A DNA stretch of 64,000 bases from Ehretia macrophylla (GCA_037974665.1 CM075764.1:80685825-80749824), one strand, 5' to 3'. Counted from the first letter of the stretch, positions 21,836 through 35,023 are shown. Notes: generated from the letters alone by a model not told the origin. Translations and numbers: made by a program.

Positions 21836-23659
21836 TTTTTTTTTATAATTCAGTAAAATTTTATTCAAAGAAAAAACAAAGTACAAGTACAACTAAGGAA
21901 AACCAAAAAAGACAAAAAACAAAATCAATGAAAAAAGAAAGAACAAAAAAACAAAAAAGCAAATGAATTACTAGTTAAAGTAATTCAGTAGCCCCCATCG
22001 CTCCAAAACATCACGATCGATAGATGTGTTCTTGAATTTTTTGCTTGTGAGGATTTTGGAGTTAACATCGTTCTGGATAGACTTAAAGATTTGTTCTTCA
22101 GTAAAGGCTTCTTCTCTTAAAATACGTCTATTCCTCTCGATCCATATATGATAAACAGCAGTACAGAGATAAGTTTTGAAAATCTGGACTTTGGCATCAA
22201 AACTCTTGATATCAACAGAGCTACAGGTATCCAAAATTTTGGGAAGAGTGAATAGGGAACAATCAATAAAAAGTGCCAACAATCCCTGTCTCCAGATTCT
22301 CCGAGTGAATGAATATTCAAAAAAGAAGTGCTCATTTGTTTCACATCCCATATAGCAAAAAACACAATTATAGTTATTTTGAATGCCCCAAGAAACAAGT
22401 CTGTGCTTAGTTGTCAACGTATTCAAGATTGCAAGCCAAGTGATGAAACTATGTTTAGGGATGAAACTAAGTGCTCATTTATACCAATGAATCTTATCCC
22501 TTTTAACTCTAATGTTATCCCAAGTCTTTTTGAAAGAGAATTTCCCATTAGAAACATGAGCCCAGTTGAAAGTATCATCATCATCATTAGGAGATAAAAT
22601 AGCACCGGGGTGGAGATTTGCCAATAAAGGACGGTGATGAGGCCAAATCCAATTTTTGTCATAGATGATATCTGCAACTCTAGCATAAAAAGATGGATAG
22701 AAGGTGTCTATCCCATAAAGAGTACGAAGATTTCCTGAAAAATGCCAGTTATCATGCCAGAAAAAAGTAGAGATACCATTACCAATACATTGAGTAATGA
22801 AGGTTTTAGCCAAACATCTGAGTTGCAAGATTTTCCTCCAAGTCCAGCTGCAATCTTTGGGGATAGAGAGAGTCCAAATGCATTTGTCTTTGATGTGGTT
22901 AGTCCAAACCCAATTTCACCCAAAGAGAATAACGAGATGAATAAAATCTCCAGAAAAGCTTCAAAAGTGCAGTTTTGTTTGTTTCCTCAATTTTCCGAAT
23001 ACCAAGGCCACCCTCATCAATTGGTTTACAAATATTAGCCCAGGCAACCTTCGGGCTAACTCCACGCCACAAGAAAGCAGGAAATTTGCCTTCAATGACA
23101 GAAATAAGGCCTTTTGAAAGAAAGAGTAAGCTAGTCCAAACATACCAGACAAAACAGACTTGATCAATTGAAGGCGACCTGCAAACGAAAGCCAGCGAGT
23201 AGTCCAGTGATCAATTCTTTTCGAAATTTTATCAATGATAGCCTGGCAATTAGATTTTCGGAGACTACCAGAAATGAGAGGAACACCAAGATATTTAACT
23301 GGAAAGGAACCGTCTTCAAAGCCAAGGATAGCAAAAATCAAGTTAATCTTCTCCTGAGAACAATTGCCATAGTAAATTTCACTCTTTTCAGGATTGCAAA
23401 ACAATCCCGAACATTTGTGGAAATTAGCCAGAGTAGTAGAGATAGATCTAATAGTATGCTCATCAACTTTACAAAAAATAAGGAGATCATCCGCAAAACA
23501 GAGATGGTTGAGCTTAAGTTCTGCACATTTGGGGTGAAACAGAAATCTAGTGGAGGAGTGAAGCTTGTTCAACATACCAATAAAAATTTCCATAGCAATG
23601 ACAAAGAGATAGGGTGAAAGAGGATCACCTTGGTCACCTTTAGATCCAGGAAAATAACC
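21836..23659 (-). mobile_element. LINE C: 5'-truncated LINE, minus strand
   Basis: The A-tail reads as a T-run at 21836-21844. An 11-bp TSD ttgg(g/a)gatctt stands at 21825-21835 and 23660-23670 with one mismatch; copia-1 has the single uninterrupted site near 10685. The element is truncated inside the RT domain, as is usual for LINE insertions, and ends in a 135-bp 3' UTR with the terminal AATAAAATTTTACTGAATTA motif. Confidence 0.9.
21971..23659 (-). pseudogene. LINE C ORF2 fragment (RT to zinc-binding end)
   Basis: On the minus strand it opens with GDQGDPLSPYLFVIAME of the RT domain (near 23640), shows FADDLLIF (near 23490), and continues through the thumb region. It changes frame near 23090-22960, 22830 and 22450. 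The final frame (22426-21971) carries the zf-RVT pattern CVFC...H.FFE and ends at a natural stop. The N-terminal endonuclease and the first half of RT were never copied in. It is closely related to, but not a copy of, LINE B ORF2. Confidence 0.88.
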
Positions 23660-24398
23660 TTGGAGATCTTGAAGACATAGTGATGTGTTTTAAGTTAGTT
23701 TTTCCTTTTTTATTCCAAAGTCCATGATCCACCATTTATACCTGTTGCATGCATTATATACTATATGATTGTTAATGTATGCATGATGAGATCTATTACA
23801 AAACTCCTAAATGTGCAAATCTATATTAGATATATTGTCCTCCATCATCCTAGGACTTAATGAACCCAAAGCGATCATGTCCGGTCTTGCCCATAGGTAG
23901 AGGGACATGATTCGTACTAAGTTTAATTAAGTTGCTAGTATAACATAGTGATGTGGTTGTCTGCCAAAATCTAACAGCCAATTATAGCCACAAAGGCTTG
24001 AGGCTATTGATTCAATTTGTGGGATAACTGTGAGATGACGGGTTGGATCTAACTAAATCACTTAGTCAATTATAACCACAAAGGTTTGAGACCGAGTAAT
24101 TTAGGGACTGGATATAACCATAACCTATTTTGTGAAATAGACAACAAAGCGTTGTTGACTCTTAATATTTATATTCCAAATATAACCACAAAGGTTTGAA
24201 GGATGCAAATTATTAAGAGAATTTGGTCACCCACTAACGGATTCTAACGAATTCGCATTTCACGTTATGGGAGTGTGAGATTCGATAAAATTAGTGGGAG
24301 ATACTATTTTTGTAAAGACCATACTTAAATAGTTATGCATTTTTACATCAACTAGCAGTCTTACTTTCTGTACTACTTATTTCTGCAGTACTTTTATA

Positions 24399-27300
24399 AT
24401 GGCTTCTATTTCAAATCCCATTGCCAGTATCCTTGATAAAAATGCTTTAACCGGACCAAACTTTCCCGATTGGTTTTGCAATCTTAAAATTGTTTTGGGA
24501 TTGAAAAAGATTGAATATGTTCTGGATAAGGCCCCTCCTGCTACCTTTCCTGAAACTGCAACTGAAGAAGAGCAAGAAACATATCGGCTCTGGGTTGAAC
24601 ATGACTTGAGGGCAAAGGTTTACATCCTTGCTTCAATGTCAAATGAACTGCCAAAGTAGCATGAGAATATGCCTGATGCTGCTAGCATGATTCTGAACTT
24701 GAAAGAGCTGTATGGTGAGCAAAATAATGTTGCCAGATATGAATTGTCAAAAGAGTTGTTCAGAGCTAGATTGGAAGAAGGTGGTGATGTCAGCAAGCAT
24801 GTTCTCAGGATGATTAATCTGATTACTCAACTTGAGATGCATGAGTTTGACATAGACTGTAAGCTGCACATAGACCTTATTCTGCAGTCCCTCCCACCTT
24901 CCTTCAATCTGTTCATAGAGAACTTTCAGATGAACAAGCTCTTTGCTTCTCTGCCTGAGCTGGCCAATATGTTGACCACTTCGCAATCACAGTTCAAGGG
25001 AAAAGGTAAGGAGACTGTCCTCGTTGCTATCTCTTCTTCTGGGTTTAGGCCCAAGAATAGAAGAAGGTGGAAGAACAAGAAGAAGAAGGACACTGCTCCT
25101 AAGCCTACTGGAGGTGTTAAGAAGAAAGAAGTCGTCCCTAAAGGGCAGTGTTATCCTTGCAAGGGTGATAGCCATTGGAGAAGAAATTGTCCCCTGTACC
25201 TTCAAGAGTTGAAAGAGAAAAATGTTACCGCCAATGCGCGAGGTACAACTTCTTTTTCTGTGAATGAAACTAATTTTCAATTAGTCCGGCTTGTACATCT
25301 TGGATTTTAGATTCTGGTGCTATGACACATGTTTGCATGTCCTCACAGAATCTGAATGACAGGATACGCTTCAAAAGTGTGAGATTGTTTTGAAGCTTGG
25401 TAATGGAGCAAGTGTTGCGGCCCATGCCAAAGGAAATGTTGAAGTTTGTTTACCTGCTGGCTATGTTTTACGTCTTTCAAATGTTTTGTTTGTTCCGAAT
25501 GCTATTAGGAATATTGTTTCTATTCCTAAACTTGTTTGTGAGAATTAGGAATTTTCTTTTTCAAACAAGAGCTATAAATTACTGTAATGAATATATCGCT
25601 CAGCTATTTTGTTGAACGGACTTTATCATTTGAATTTGGATGAATGCATGCATGACTAACTTCCACTTCAAATGAGAAACAAACAAAAGATATTCAAATT
25701 AATGTGAAGCAATTGTGGCACTTGAGACTCGGTCATATTAACGAGAAAAGATTAACATGGATGGCTCAAAATGAACTTATCGATTCATTGGGATTTGAGC
25801 CCGGGCCTACATGTGAGTCTTGTATTCTCGGGAAAATGACCAAGTCATCATTCGTTGGAAAAGGAACAAGAGCCACTAAATTGTTAGCATTAATACATAG
25901 TGATGTATGCGGACCCTTTAGAGAAATGGCTCGCGGTGGTTATATCTACTTCATAACCTTCACCGATGACTATTCTCGGTATGGTTATGTGTACTTAATG
26001 AAGTACAAATTTAGGCTTTTGATAAATTCAAGGAATTTAGAGCTGAAGTAAAAAACCAAACAGGAAAAAGTATTTTACCTTGCGATTCGATCGTGGAGTT
26101 GAATACTTAAGTATCGAATTTCTTGAATATTTTAAACAAGCTGGAATAACTTCACAGACTACTCCACCTGCTACACCACAATTAAATGGAGTATTTGAAC
26201 GTAAGAATCGTACATTGATGGACATGGTACGATCTAGGATCAGTTACACAGATCTTCCAATTTCATTGTGGGGGTATGCACTTCTTACGGCTATTTACTT
26301 GTTGAATAGGGCTTCAACTAAAGTTGTTCCTACTACACCATATGAGATGTGGTTTGGTAGGAAACCAAGTCTTAATCATATTAAGATTTGGGGTTGTCCT
26401 GCTTATGTTAGGAAACTTAAGACGGACAAATTGGAAGCAAGATTTGACAAAGGAAGATTTGTGGGATATCCTAAGAAGACTAGAGGATATTATTTCTATT
26501 TTCACGATGATCAAAGGATATTGATCAGCCGAGATGCCTTCTTTCTTGAAAAAGAGTTTGTTCAAGAAGGAGGCAGTGGGAGAAAAATAAGAATTGAAGA
26601 AGAGTCTTCTGAACCACAAAATGATCAAAGTCATGATCCCGAACCAGTTCAACAAGATCCAGAACTAGTTATCACACAAGGACCTCGAAGATCTAGTAGA
26701 GTATCCCGTCCTCCCGAGAGATATGGTTATCTGCTTGAGGAAATACAAGAGTTGTTTGTGATAGGGGATAAAGATCATTTGGATGATCCTACTCATTATG
26801 AGAAAACAAAACAAGATATTGATTCCGAGAAATGGAGGCAGGCTATGCAAATAGAGATAGATTCCTTGTATTCAAATGATGTTTGGACATTAGTTGACCA
26901 ACCTGAAGGTATTGTACCTGCAGGTTGTTAATGGGTCTTCAAAAGGAAACTTGGAATAGATGGAAATGTGGAAACTTATAAAGCAAGGCTGGTTGCGAAA
27001 TGTTTTCGTCAGAAACAAGGTGTTAATTATGACAAAACTATGCTTGCTATTGTCGCACACTATGATTTTGAGATCTGGCAAATGGATGTTAAAACTGCGT
27101 TCCTGAATGGCTATCTTGAGGAAGATAGATATATGGAACAGCCTGAAGGTTTTAAATCCAACAAAGATCAAGTGTATAAGCTCAAAAGATCAATTTATGG
27201 TCTAAAACAAGCCTCTTGTTCTTGGAACATCAGATTTAATAATGAGATCAAATAGATTGGTTTCATTAGAAATGACGATGAACCTTGTGTATACAAAAGG

Positions 27301-28317
27301 ATTAGTGGGAGCATGACCACTTTTCTGATTTTGTATGTTGATGACATTCTAATAATGGGAAATGATGTTGGACAGATGATGTCCACTAAGATTTGGTTGA
27401 ATAGCAAGTTCTCCATGAAAATCTGGGAGAAGCCTCTTATATCTTAGGGATTTGTGTCTATAGAGATAGAACGAAAAGATTGATTGGTTTGTCTCAAAGT
27501 CTGTACATAGAGCGAGTATTGAAGAAACTCAATATGGAGAGTTCTAAGATAGGTCTTCTGCCTATCCAACATGGAATACATCTTTCCAAGAACATGTCTC
27601 CCAATTCCGAAGATGAAAGGCAACGTATGGAACGTGTGCCTTATGCTTCGACTGTTGCCAGTCTCATGTATGCCATGCTATGTACGAGGCCTGATATTGT
27701 GTATGCTGTAAGCCTTGTGAGCAAATATCAGTCTGATCCTGGAGAAGAACACTAGATGGCAGTGAAGCATATCCTTAAGTACTTGCGAAAGACTAAGGAC
27801 CTTGCACTGATTTATGGAGGAGGAGAACTCCGGATAGATGGGTACACAGATTCAGATTTTCAATCTGATACAGATGATAGAAAGTCTACATCTAGATTTT
27901 GTGTTTGTTTGTAATGGAGGAGCAGTAAGTTGGAAGAGTTCCAAGCAACCTGTTACTGCTGACTCCAATACAGAAGCCGAGTACATTGCTGCATCTGATG
28001 CAGCAAAGGAAGCTGTTTGGATGAGGAAGTTCTTGTTAGAGCTAGAAGTGGTTCCTTCCATCGAGTTGCCGATACCGCTATATTATGACAATGGAGCTAT
28101 TGCACAAGCTAAGGAACCTAGATCTCATCAAAGATCCAAACACATAGAAAGGTGTTTTCATATCATTTGAGAGATAGTTGCTCAAAATGATATAAGTCTG
28201 TAGAAAGTTCCTACATTAGAAAATGTAGCAAACCCACTTACTAAGCCCATGAGTCAATAGCAGTTAGAACGTCATCTTGAAAAGATGGGGATGCGATACC
28301 ATGTAGATATGCGTTGA
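24399..28317 (+). pseudogene. copia-2 gag-pol, multiply broken
   Basis: Gag starts at 24399 and has the same TAG after 86 codons (24657-24659) as copia-1. The next frame (24669-25310) includes an intact zinc knuckle of the C-X2-C-X4-H-X4-C type (CYPC..., near 25150). The protease DSGA motif (near 25313) is out of frame with gag. Integrase (25704-26250) has a frameshift near 26030-26080. RT (26968-27460) lost about 40 bp near 27040 relative to copia-1 and has a stop at 27253-27255, yet keeps LYVDDILIM. RNase H (27838-28170) shows ADSNTEAEYIAASDAAKEA and NGAIAQAKEP before a stop. The C-terminus ends near 28317, shortly before the polypurine tract. It is inactive. Confidence 0.9.
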
Positions 28318-28342
28318 AGGCTATATTCTATAGCATTAGTGC

Positions 28343-28353
28343 AAGTGGGAGAT
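28343..28353 (+). other. copia-2 polypurine tract
   Basis: AAGTGGGAGAT directly precedes the TG of the 3' LTR; the same tract precedes the copia-3 LTR. Confidence 0.85.
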
Positions 28354-30380
28354 TGTTAGAGATATGCCCTAATGCTATATAGTTAGATGACCTATACAGT
28401 GCATTTTGATGCAAATCTGAATGGCATGTTAATTGGATGTTCATATTCTTCGTTCAATTATATGAATATTTCAATGTTTTTTGGAGAAGAAATATATTCT
28501 TAAGGTGTTGAGAATTCAATGGCATGTTTCTTTGACATGATAAACATTCAAAAGCATTCATAGTCCTTAGATTATTCGACCAGGACTAGAATAATCAAGT
28601 ACGGACTATCATATGTAGTTACATTTGATTAACATAGAGATGTTAATGATAAAGGGTAGTGAGTGTTGCGCTACAACAGCATAAGGATGCAATTAACTAA
28701 CATATGAATGATCGTTGGTTGAACGGATCATTGAATGTGACCGGAATGACGAAACTACATGACTTTGGATTAATAGTTTGTCATTCGTTGCAAATTGTGC
28801 AAATTAATCCTTTGACTTGAGAAATTACGGCTGCCGGCTATATCAGGGGCTAAATCTTGCGTTTGGACAATGCTTGCCTTCTTTGAGGGTGAGATACGGC
28901 CTCTTGCAGTTTAGTCTTGTGATATGAGTCCGATAGGTAATTGTCAAGATATGATCTGTTAACCTTCGACAGTGAGGCGATATCCTATGCGATCTAGTGT
29001 CGGTCGTTTGAAATAAGAAATCCTCGGCCGGGGTAGTTGAACGATGGAAATGTGTTTTGCCATAGATGTCATCTCTTATTCCACCGAATTAGATCTATGT
29101 ACAGAATCGTATAACGGACTTAATCATTTCATGGTTCCCACAACGATTAGGGCATTTTAACAGAAGGATCGGACTGCACGCTAATTTGCGACTATTAATA
29201 GGTTCGTTGGAATTTGACTTCATTACTGTACATATTCTCATGATACGTTCGTTGCTAGCGCATCACTCATGAACATGAAGGTATTCCGAAAAATGACGGA
29301 GACATTTTCTGAATCGATCCTTTATCGTTGTACGGTCATGAACCCAGAAAGTCACACGCTTAGGGTATCATGAATAAAGAATTTATGAGCTTGGTATTGA
29401 GTTGGAAACACATTAAAGTGTTAATGGTGTGATTTTGGACATTACCGGTTAAGTGGGTCAAAGTGTAAATACTGAAAAGTATTTGGGCTTTAGTGCAAAT
29501 AGATTGAGGGGTCAATCTGCAATTAATTATTCTAAAAGGGTTTAAGAATAATTAATGTTTGTCTTCACTAAAAGACAAACAACAAGTTGCACAAAAAGAC
29601 AAGTACTAAAAGACGAAACACAAAAGGACAAAAGACAACTTGCAAAAAAAGACAAACAAGTTCCAAGCAAAAATTGTCCAATTTGCCCCCCCTTGGCCTG
29701 CCATGCATAGGATTAGGACACTTGGCTTCTTGATCATGACACTTGGCATTTGATGAGCTTGTTCATGCATCTATAAATAGAAGACAAGTTCTTCATTCTT
29801 GTTTGCACCTTATGGCCGAAATTCTCTCTCTTTTAAAAGCTTATTGTTCTATCTTTTCTCTTGGTGTTTTCAGCCAAGTCTAGTAGAGATAGGAAACTTT
29901 TGCTTCTAAGTTTTTAACTCTTAATTTACTAAGCTCTTGGACTTAACTAAGCTAGCACTACAATTAGTTAAGTTGTCATTTGCTTTTGGATACCCGTAGA
30001 CCGATTAGGACCTTTGCACGTGCAAATGAGCTTTGCCCGAGTCAAGATCTTCTTCGAGTATTCACATCTGAGTTCTCCACGCGAGGTATTCTTGAATTTT
30101 GATTTAAATACATATGTATATATTTGTATATACTTCTTATGTATTTTCTTTTAATGCACTAGTTACGGATTTACTTTTGAGTTTATGTAAATACAAACTT
30201 GTTTACATGCAAATTTTAATTGTTATTATTTCTGCTGCACTTGCATGTTTTTGTTATTTACATATCTCGAGACGATCCCGTTGCGCTCTACCTTTTGAAG
30301 CTGACGCCTTTTGCGCCTTCATTTTGAAGCTGACGCCTTTTGCCCCTTCAATATGAAGCTGACGCCTCCATGCGCCTTCA
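28354..30380 (+). repeat. copia-2 3' LTR (complete, 2027 bp)
   Basis: From TGTTAGAGATATGCCC to GCGCCTTCA. It is the reference for the broken LTRs of copia-1. A TATA-like CTATAAATAG lies near 29770 and the AAAGACAAAC tract at about 29566-29665. Confidence 0.92.
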
Positions 30381-30383
30381 GTA

Positions 30384-30511
30384 TGTTCATTGTATTTCTT
30401 TGTTGTCTTTCCCGATCTTTGATTTTTTCATTGATCGTTCTGTGTACCATGTACCTCTTTTTTTTTTTTTTTGAGAAATAAAATTTACTGAACTATCAAA
30501 AAAAAAAAATG
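30384..30511 (+). mobile_element. LINE 3' tail (dead-on-arrival insertion of the A/G family)
   Basis: About 115 bp match the 3' UTR of LINE G (34890-35020), including CTTTCCCGATCTTTGATT and ACCATGTACCT, followed by twelve A at 30500-30511. It is a severe 5' truncation. No convincing TSD is visible. Confidence 0.75.
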
Positions 30512-30661
30512 GTTGTGGAGTTGTTGTTGATTTTGAAGTTGGTTGTATGAGTTACAAAAGAGGTTAGTTTAGAGCCTCGGTATCCGAGTTACTGTCGTTA
30601 TACTGCCAAAATTCTGTTGCGTCTTGACTGATTTTAGGTGGGGTCGAGTTGGGGCGTGACA
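30512..30661 (-). repeat. LTR fragment of an unknown element (minus strand)
   Basis: Read on the minus strand it begins TGTCACGCCCCAACTC at 30661, a start typical of plant LTRs and similar to the TGTGACGCCC start of element D. The 150-bp piece is cut by the LINE tail. No homologous copy is present elsewhere in the window. Confidence 0.5.
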
Positions 30662-31993
30662 TACAACAATTTGCAAAACTTAACATAAACCCTGACATTG
30701 AAAAAAATTGCATATAAAATGATTCTCCCTCACCTAAAATGTGCAAGAAAGCTAGGAGAAGGCTTGGAAGCTATGAAAACTCCTTGGAGATGGCTTGACA
30801 AGGCTTGGAAGATCAAATTGAGCAAAATTGGCACGAAAAATACTATTCCCGTAATTGGCTTTTTCTGCTGATTTTGGCCTTTTTGGCTTATTTGAGTATT
30901 TTTTTTGTGTTTCTATGTGTGTTTTGTTTAGTATATACTTGTATAGGATGATTATATGGGTTGATGGGTTGAATATTGGGTTTGGGTTGTGGGTTAAAAT
31001 GAACGAGAACCATGATGATGCAAATTCTGATTCTCTCTCATTTGGCGTCAAGGATAAGTCAAATCATATTGGCGATCCATTTGGTCACAATTTGCCATCG
31101 CAATTCAACAATGACCTCTTTGCAAATTTGCAAAATGAGTTTCCATCTCTGTGGAATTCCGCAGAAGCTCATGATCCTGTAGCCAGAGAGTTTGTTCCTA
31201 TGCAACGTTCTATTTGGGGTCAAAATAGTTCTTCTGGAACAAATCACATTACCAACAATTGGCAAAAACACTTTTTGGGTGAGTTGAATGATTCACTTAA
31301 ATTGAACTTCTTTGACAATTTCAAAATCAAGGATGGGAGAACAATTGCTATTCCACCTGAAAGTGTCTTCCAGGAAGGTGCTCAACATTGGAATTGCTGC
31401 CTTATTGGTCAATTTATCGGTTAGCCACCCCATTTCTTCTTAATTAGGGGAATGGTAGATACTCAATGGAAAAAGTTTGGCCACGTTGATATTCAATCTA
31501 ATGACTTTGGGTTGTTTGTGTTCCGTTTTCAATCACAAGAATTCTGCGACCGTGTGATGCAAGAGCTATGGCATGTCCACCATCGCCCTCTTCTCTTAAG
31601 ACGTTGGGAAATTGGCCTCCAACTCATCAAGATTAACTCCGAGCGGGTGCTAATGTGGTTAAAGCTGAGAAATGTCCCACTTGATCTACTAAACAAAGAT
31701 GGTCTCAATTATGTCTCGAGCACAATTGGTCTCCCTCTTCAAATGGATTCCAAAATTGCCTCATGCTCACATCTCGGTTATGCAAGAGTTTGTGTGGAAA
31801 TGAATATCCAGAAGGATCTCCCAAATAGCACCTTTGTTGAACTTCCTAATGGGAAAGAGGCAGAAATTCAGATTGAATATGAATGGAAACCTCTAAAATG
31901 TTCTCTGTGCAATGTTGTTGGACATGACACATCCACTTGTCCTAATTCTACTGAGACGAAAGTTAACGAAAACACCAATGGTGCAAATCCAGA

Positions 31994-34900
31994 TAGTTTG
32001 AGATGACCTTATTAGGGCTTAGTAAGAATATATTTACGTGATTTTCTCTCTCTAGAATTTCTCTCTGCCTTCTCACTAGGTAACTCAGCCGTTGGACACC
32101 CTCTGACCACCCATCCTCCTCCACCTCCATTCAACATAACTTCAATTTACTCATTCTAAACCACTACAGTGCCCCAACACCAGCAAATCTTCCCCCTCAT
32201 GGGGGGGAAGAAGGAACCTTCTACCTCCTCTAGGTCCAGCGCTAGGCTTAAAGCCAAAGCTCAGGCTGCTCTTGCATCGAAACCTGCTCAAGTTCTGGAA
32301 AATTCATGTTCAAGTTCTCAAGGGGAAGATGATGAATTTTCTATTTCTGAATCGGGTGATTTTTCCTCTTCCTCAGTTTCTAACAAGGAACACCAACTTG
32401 TTATTGACTCTATTTCAGCAATGGGACTGATCCCTGATTCGTCATTACTGGGCAATCTTAGTGAAGGTGATGATCTCACTTCTTCCTCTAATGCGCATGG
32501 TGAAAGATCTAATTCCAGTCTTGAATTAGAGCGTGCATTCAATGATATTCAGTCCAAGATTTCTTTGCCCGACAATCAGAAAGAAGATCATCATTTGAAT
32601 ACTCATGCAACAAATTCGATTGCCTTGATTTCTACAGAAGCTGTTTCCGCGCAAGGTACGACTCCTAAGCCACTTGGTACTAGCCTGAATTGCATTACTC
32701 TTCCCAGCCAACAACGGTCAAACATTGGTATAGCCCATGTGATTTGGACAACTTTGATGGAAAAAATAATTCAGCGGGATCCAATTTCAATGGTGGGCCC
32801 GTGGACGCCTTTGGTGGAAGAAATAATTCTGCTGTTTCTAATTTCAATGGTGGGGCCGTAGCTCTTGACTCAAACATTAACCAACTTGAGAAGTCAAACA
32901 ATATAGCCATACCATGTGAGATGTAGGAAACTTTTGGTGGTACCAATAATATCGTGGGTCCCTCTGGTAATCCCAATCGTGTGCACGAGAATTCTGATCA
33001 AGCTGAGGAAAAAAATCTTTTACTTTCGGCGGGTCCATCAACACATGGGAATGTCGTGCCTGCATTGAATAATTCTTTGAAGTCCAATTCACACGGAGTT
33101 CAAACTCTACAAGATGCTGTAGGTCCTACCACTAGTTTGCAGATCCAAAATGTTCCAATTCAAGTATCCAATTTTCAAATGCATGGGAATAAAAGTCTGG
33201 GTGGTCCCGATTTTGCACACACCAACTTGAGTGAGCATGCTAATGCTGACCTTGCCATATCGGATGGGCAAGCTTTGGATTCTTTCTCTTCAGCCGATGC
33301 TAGACAAATTAGGGAACACGATGCCCTACCATCTGAATTGGCTCATGGTAATTCAAATGTTTGGCTTTCCAGTCCATTTCTGCATCATATCTACTCAAAT
33401 GCTTCTTTGGATGAATCTTTACCCCTCTCACCAAGAGATCATGTTAGTTCATTTTTTGAGGGAGTTACTCCCCCTACTCCAGTTAATGGCCATTCTGATA
33501 AGTCTTTTTTGGATAACTTCCTTGCTCTTCATCATGCATCTACGAGTATTTCTACTTAGAAAGTGAAGACTGATACTCCTCAGCAACATATGCCACGACA
33601 ACAGAATGATTCTGTAAAAGAGGGCAGCCAAATTCCCCCTTCACAGAAAAATTGGAAAGATTTCTTTGTTGGTAATCTTCAAAGCACGTCAAGCTGGACT
33701 TTTTCCTCTCTAACGTAAGTGATGAAGATGGAGAACCAATTGCTTGTGCCCCCAAGGAGGTTTATGATGAAGGTAATATCTTATGGGATAATTGTCTTAT
33801 TGGCCAATTTATTGGTAAACCACCTCCATTTTTTCTTATTGAGACTATGGTTAACAATCAGTGGAAAAAGTTTGGGCATGTGGATATTAAATCTACAGAC
33901 AAAGGACTGTATGTGTTCAGTTTTGAGAATTCTTCCATTTGTGACGTTGTTCTGGAAGAATTATGGCATGTCAATCACAGGCCTCTTCTCTTACGTAAAT
34001 GGGATCCGGATATCCAACTTGTTGACTTCAAAGCCGATAGAGTTCCATTGTGGATGAAACTCAAAAATGTTCCAATTTCGCTTTGGACAAGAGCTGGTTT
34101 GTATGTGGCCAGTACTATTGGCTATCCTTTACAAATAGATTATGTTACTGCCTCTAGGAATCATCTTCGATATGCTCGGGTTTGGATTGAAGTTAATCTC
34201 GAGAAGCCTCTTAAGGATACCACCAAAGTGAAACTTCGTAATGGACAGATTGCTTTAGTCGATATTGAGTATGCTTGGAAGCCCCAAAGATGTAGTCACT
34301 GTAGTATTATTGGTCATAGCTCCAATAATTGTCCCACTTATGTTCCGATAACCAATGATAGTGTTGATCCTCCTGTTGCTGTTTCTGTGGAATCCAAAGA
34401 CTCGGAGTGCCAAAATGGTAGTAAAAAGAAGCGGAACACAAAGCGTAACAAGAATCGGGGTGCTCACGTCAGCAACCAAAATTCTGAAACCCTGAGCAAA
34501 AATCAATTTGAGATTTTGAGTTCAAATGAAAATGCAAATGCGGAAGCTACTGCTAGCAAGCTAGAAAATGAAAACCATCGTGGTCAAAAGGAAACTGCAT
34601 TGAAAAAATTTGCCTTTTCTAAAGGCTAAGGTCCATCAAAGGAAATTAATGATCGAGTTCAAGGTAAAGGTACTTTGAAGTTTAACAATATGGAGAAAGG
34701 AGAATCCTCCAAGTATCACAGTAAGGAATGGAAACCTTATCTCTCGAAGGCCTTTAATGCTTTCATGAATAGACATAATATTCCTCCAGACTTAGAAGAT
34801 GGCACTTTTGATTTTTAGAGCTAAGAGGACGTTGGGCTCTAATGATCTTCGTGTCTAATGGTTGTTTTGGGTTTTACCTGTTTTCTTTGTAGGTTCATTG

Positions 34901-35023
34901 TTGGTTTCTTTGTAATTTCTTTTTTGTTGTCTTTCCCGATCTTTGATTTGTTCATTGATAATTTTTTGTACCATGTACCTTGTTTTTTTTTTTTGGCAAT
35001 GAAATCACTGATCAATCAAAAAA
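31994..35023 (+). mobile_element. LINE G: complete ORF1-only LINE (3.0 kb) with 17-bp TSD
   Basis: TSD copies aatggtgc(a/t)aatccaga stand at 31977-31993 and 35024-35040 with one mismatch, inside the LINE F reading frame. The element has a 5' UTR (31994-32198, including TC-rich leader sequence), ORF1 (32199-34818), a 3' UTR of about 200 bp and an A-run ending at 35023. No endonuclease or RT is present between ORF1 and the tail. The element therefore moved as a 3-kb ORF1-only unit. Confidence 0.92.
32199..34818 (+). pseudogene. LINE G ORF1, several lesions
   Basis: It starts ATGGGGGGG at 32199 (MGGKKEPSTSSRSSARLK), a serine/lysine-rich N-terminus. A frame change occurs near 32690-32700, stops are at 32924-32926 and 33557-33559, a one-base loss near 33690 shifts the frame relative to LINE A, and a stop at 34627-34629 replaces a serine codon of LINE A. 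DUF4283 (33850-34200) and the knuckle CSHCSIIGHSSNNC (near 34295) are recognisable. The C-terminus DLEDGTFDF and stop at 34816-34818 match LINE A. Nucleotide similarity to LINE A is high along all the shared 1.2 kb. Confidence 0.88.

Larger units (their letters stand above)
21269..24398 (+). other. copia-2 leader, interrupted by LINE C
   Basis: The leader parts 21269-21835 and 23671-24398 together match the copia-1 leader. No gene is seen in them. Confidence 0.75.
20976..30380 (+). mobile_element. copia-2: Angela/BARE-like copia element with truncated 5' LTR
   Basis: Only the last ~278 bp of the 5' LTR remain (20976-21253), followed by the primer site, leader, gag-pol (24399-28317), a polypurine tract and a complete 2027-bp 3' LTR. 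LINE C is inserted in the leader. It is very similar to copia-1 throughout, so both come from one subfamily. No TSD is expected because the 5' end is gone. Confidence 0.9.

Noticed and set aside
30855..30998. Hydrophobic N-terminal extension of the LINE F ORF1
   Set aside because: These codons lie in the LTR of element D; LINE homology begins at about 31004.
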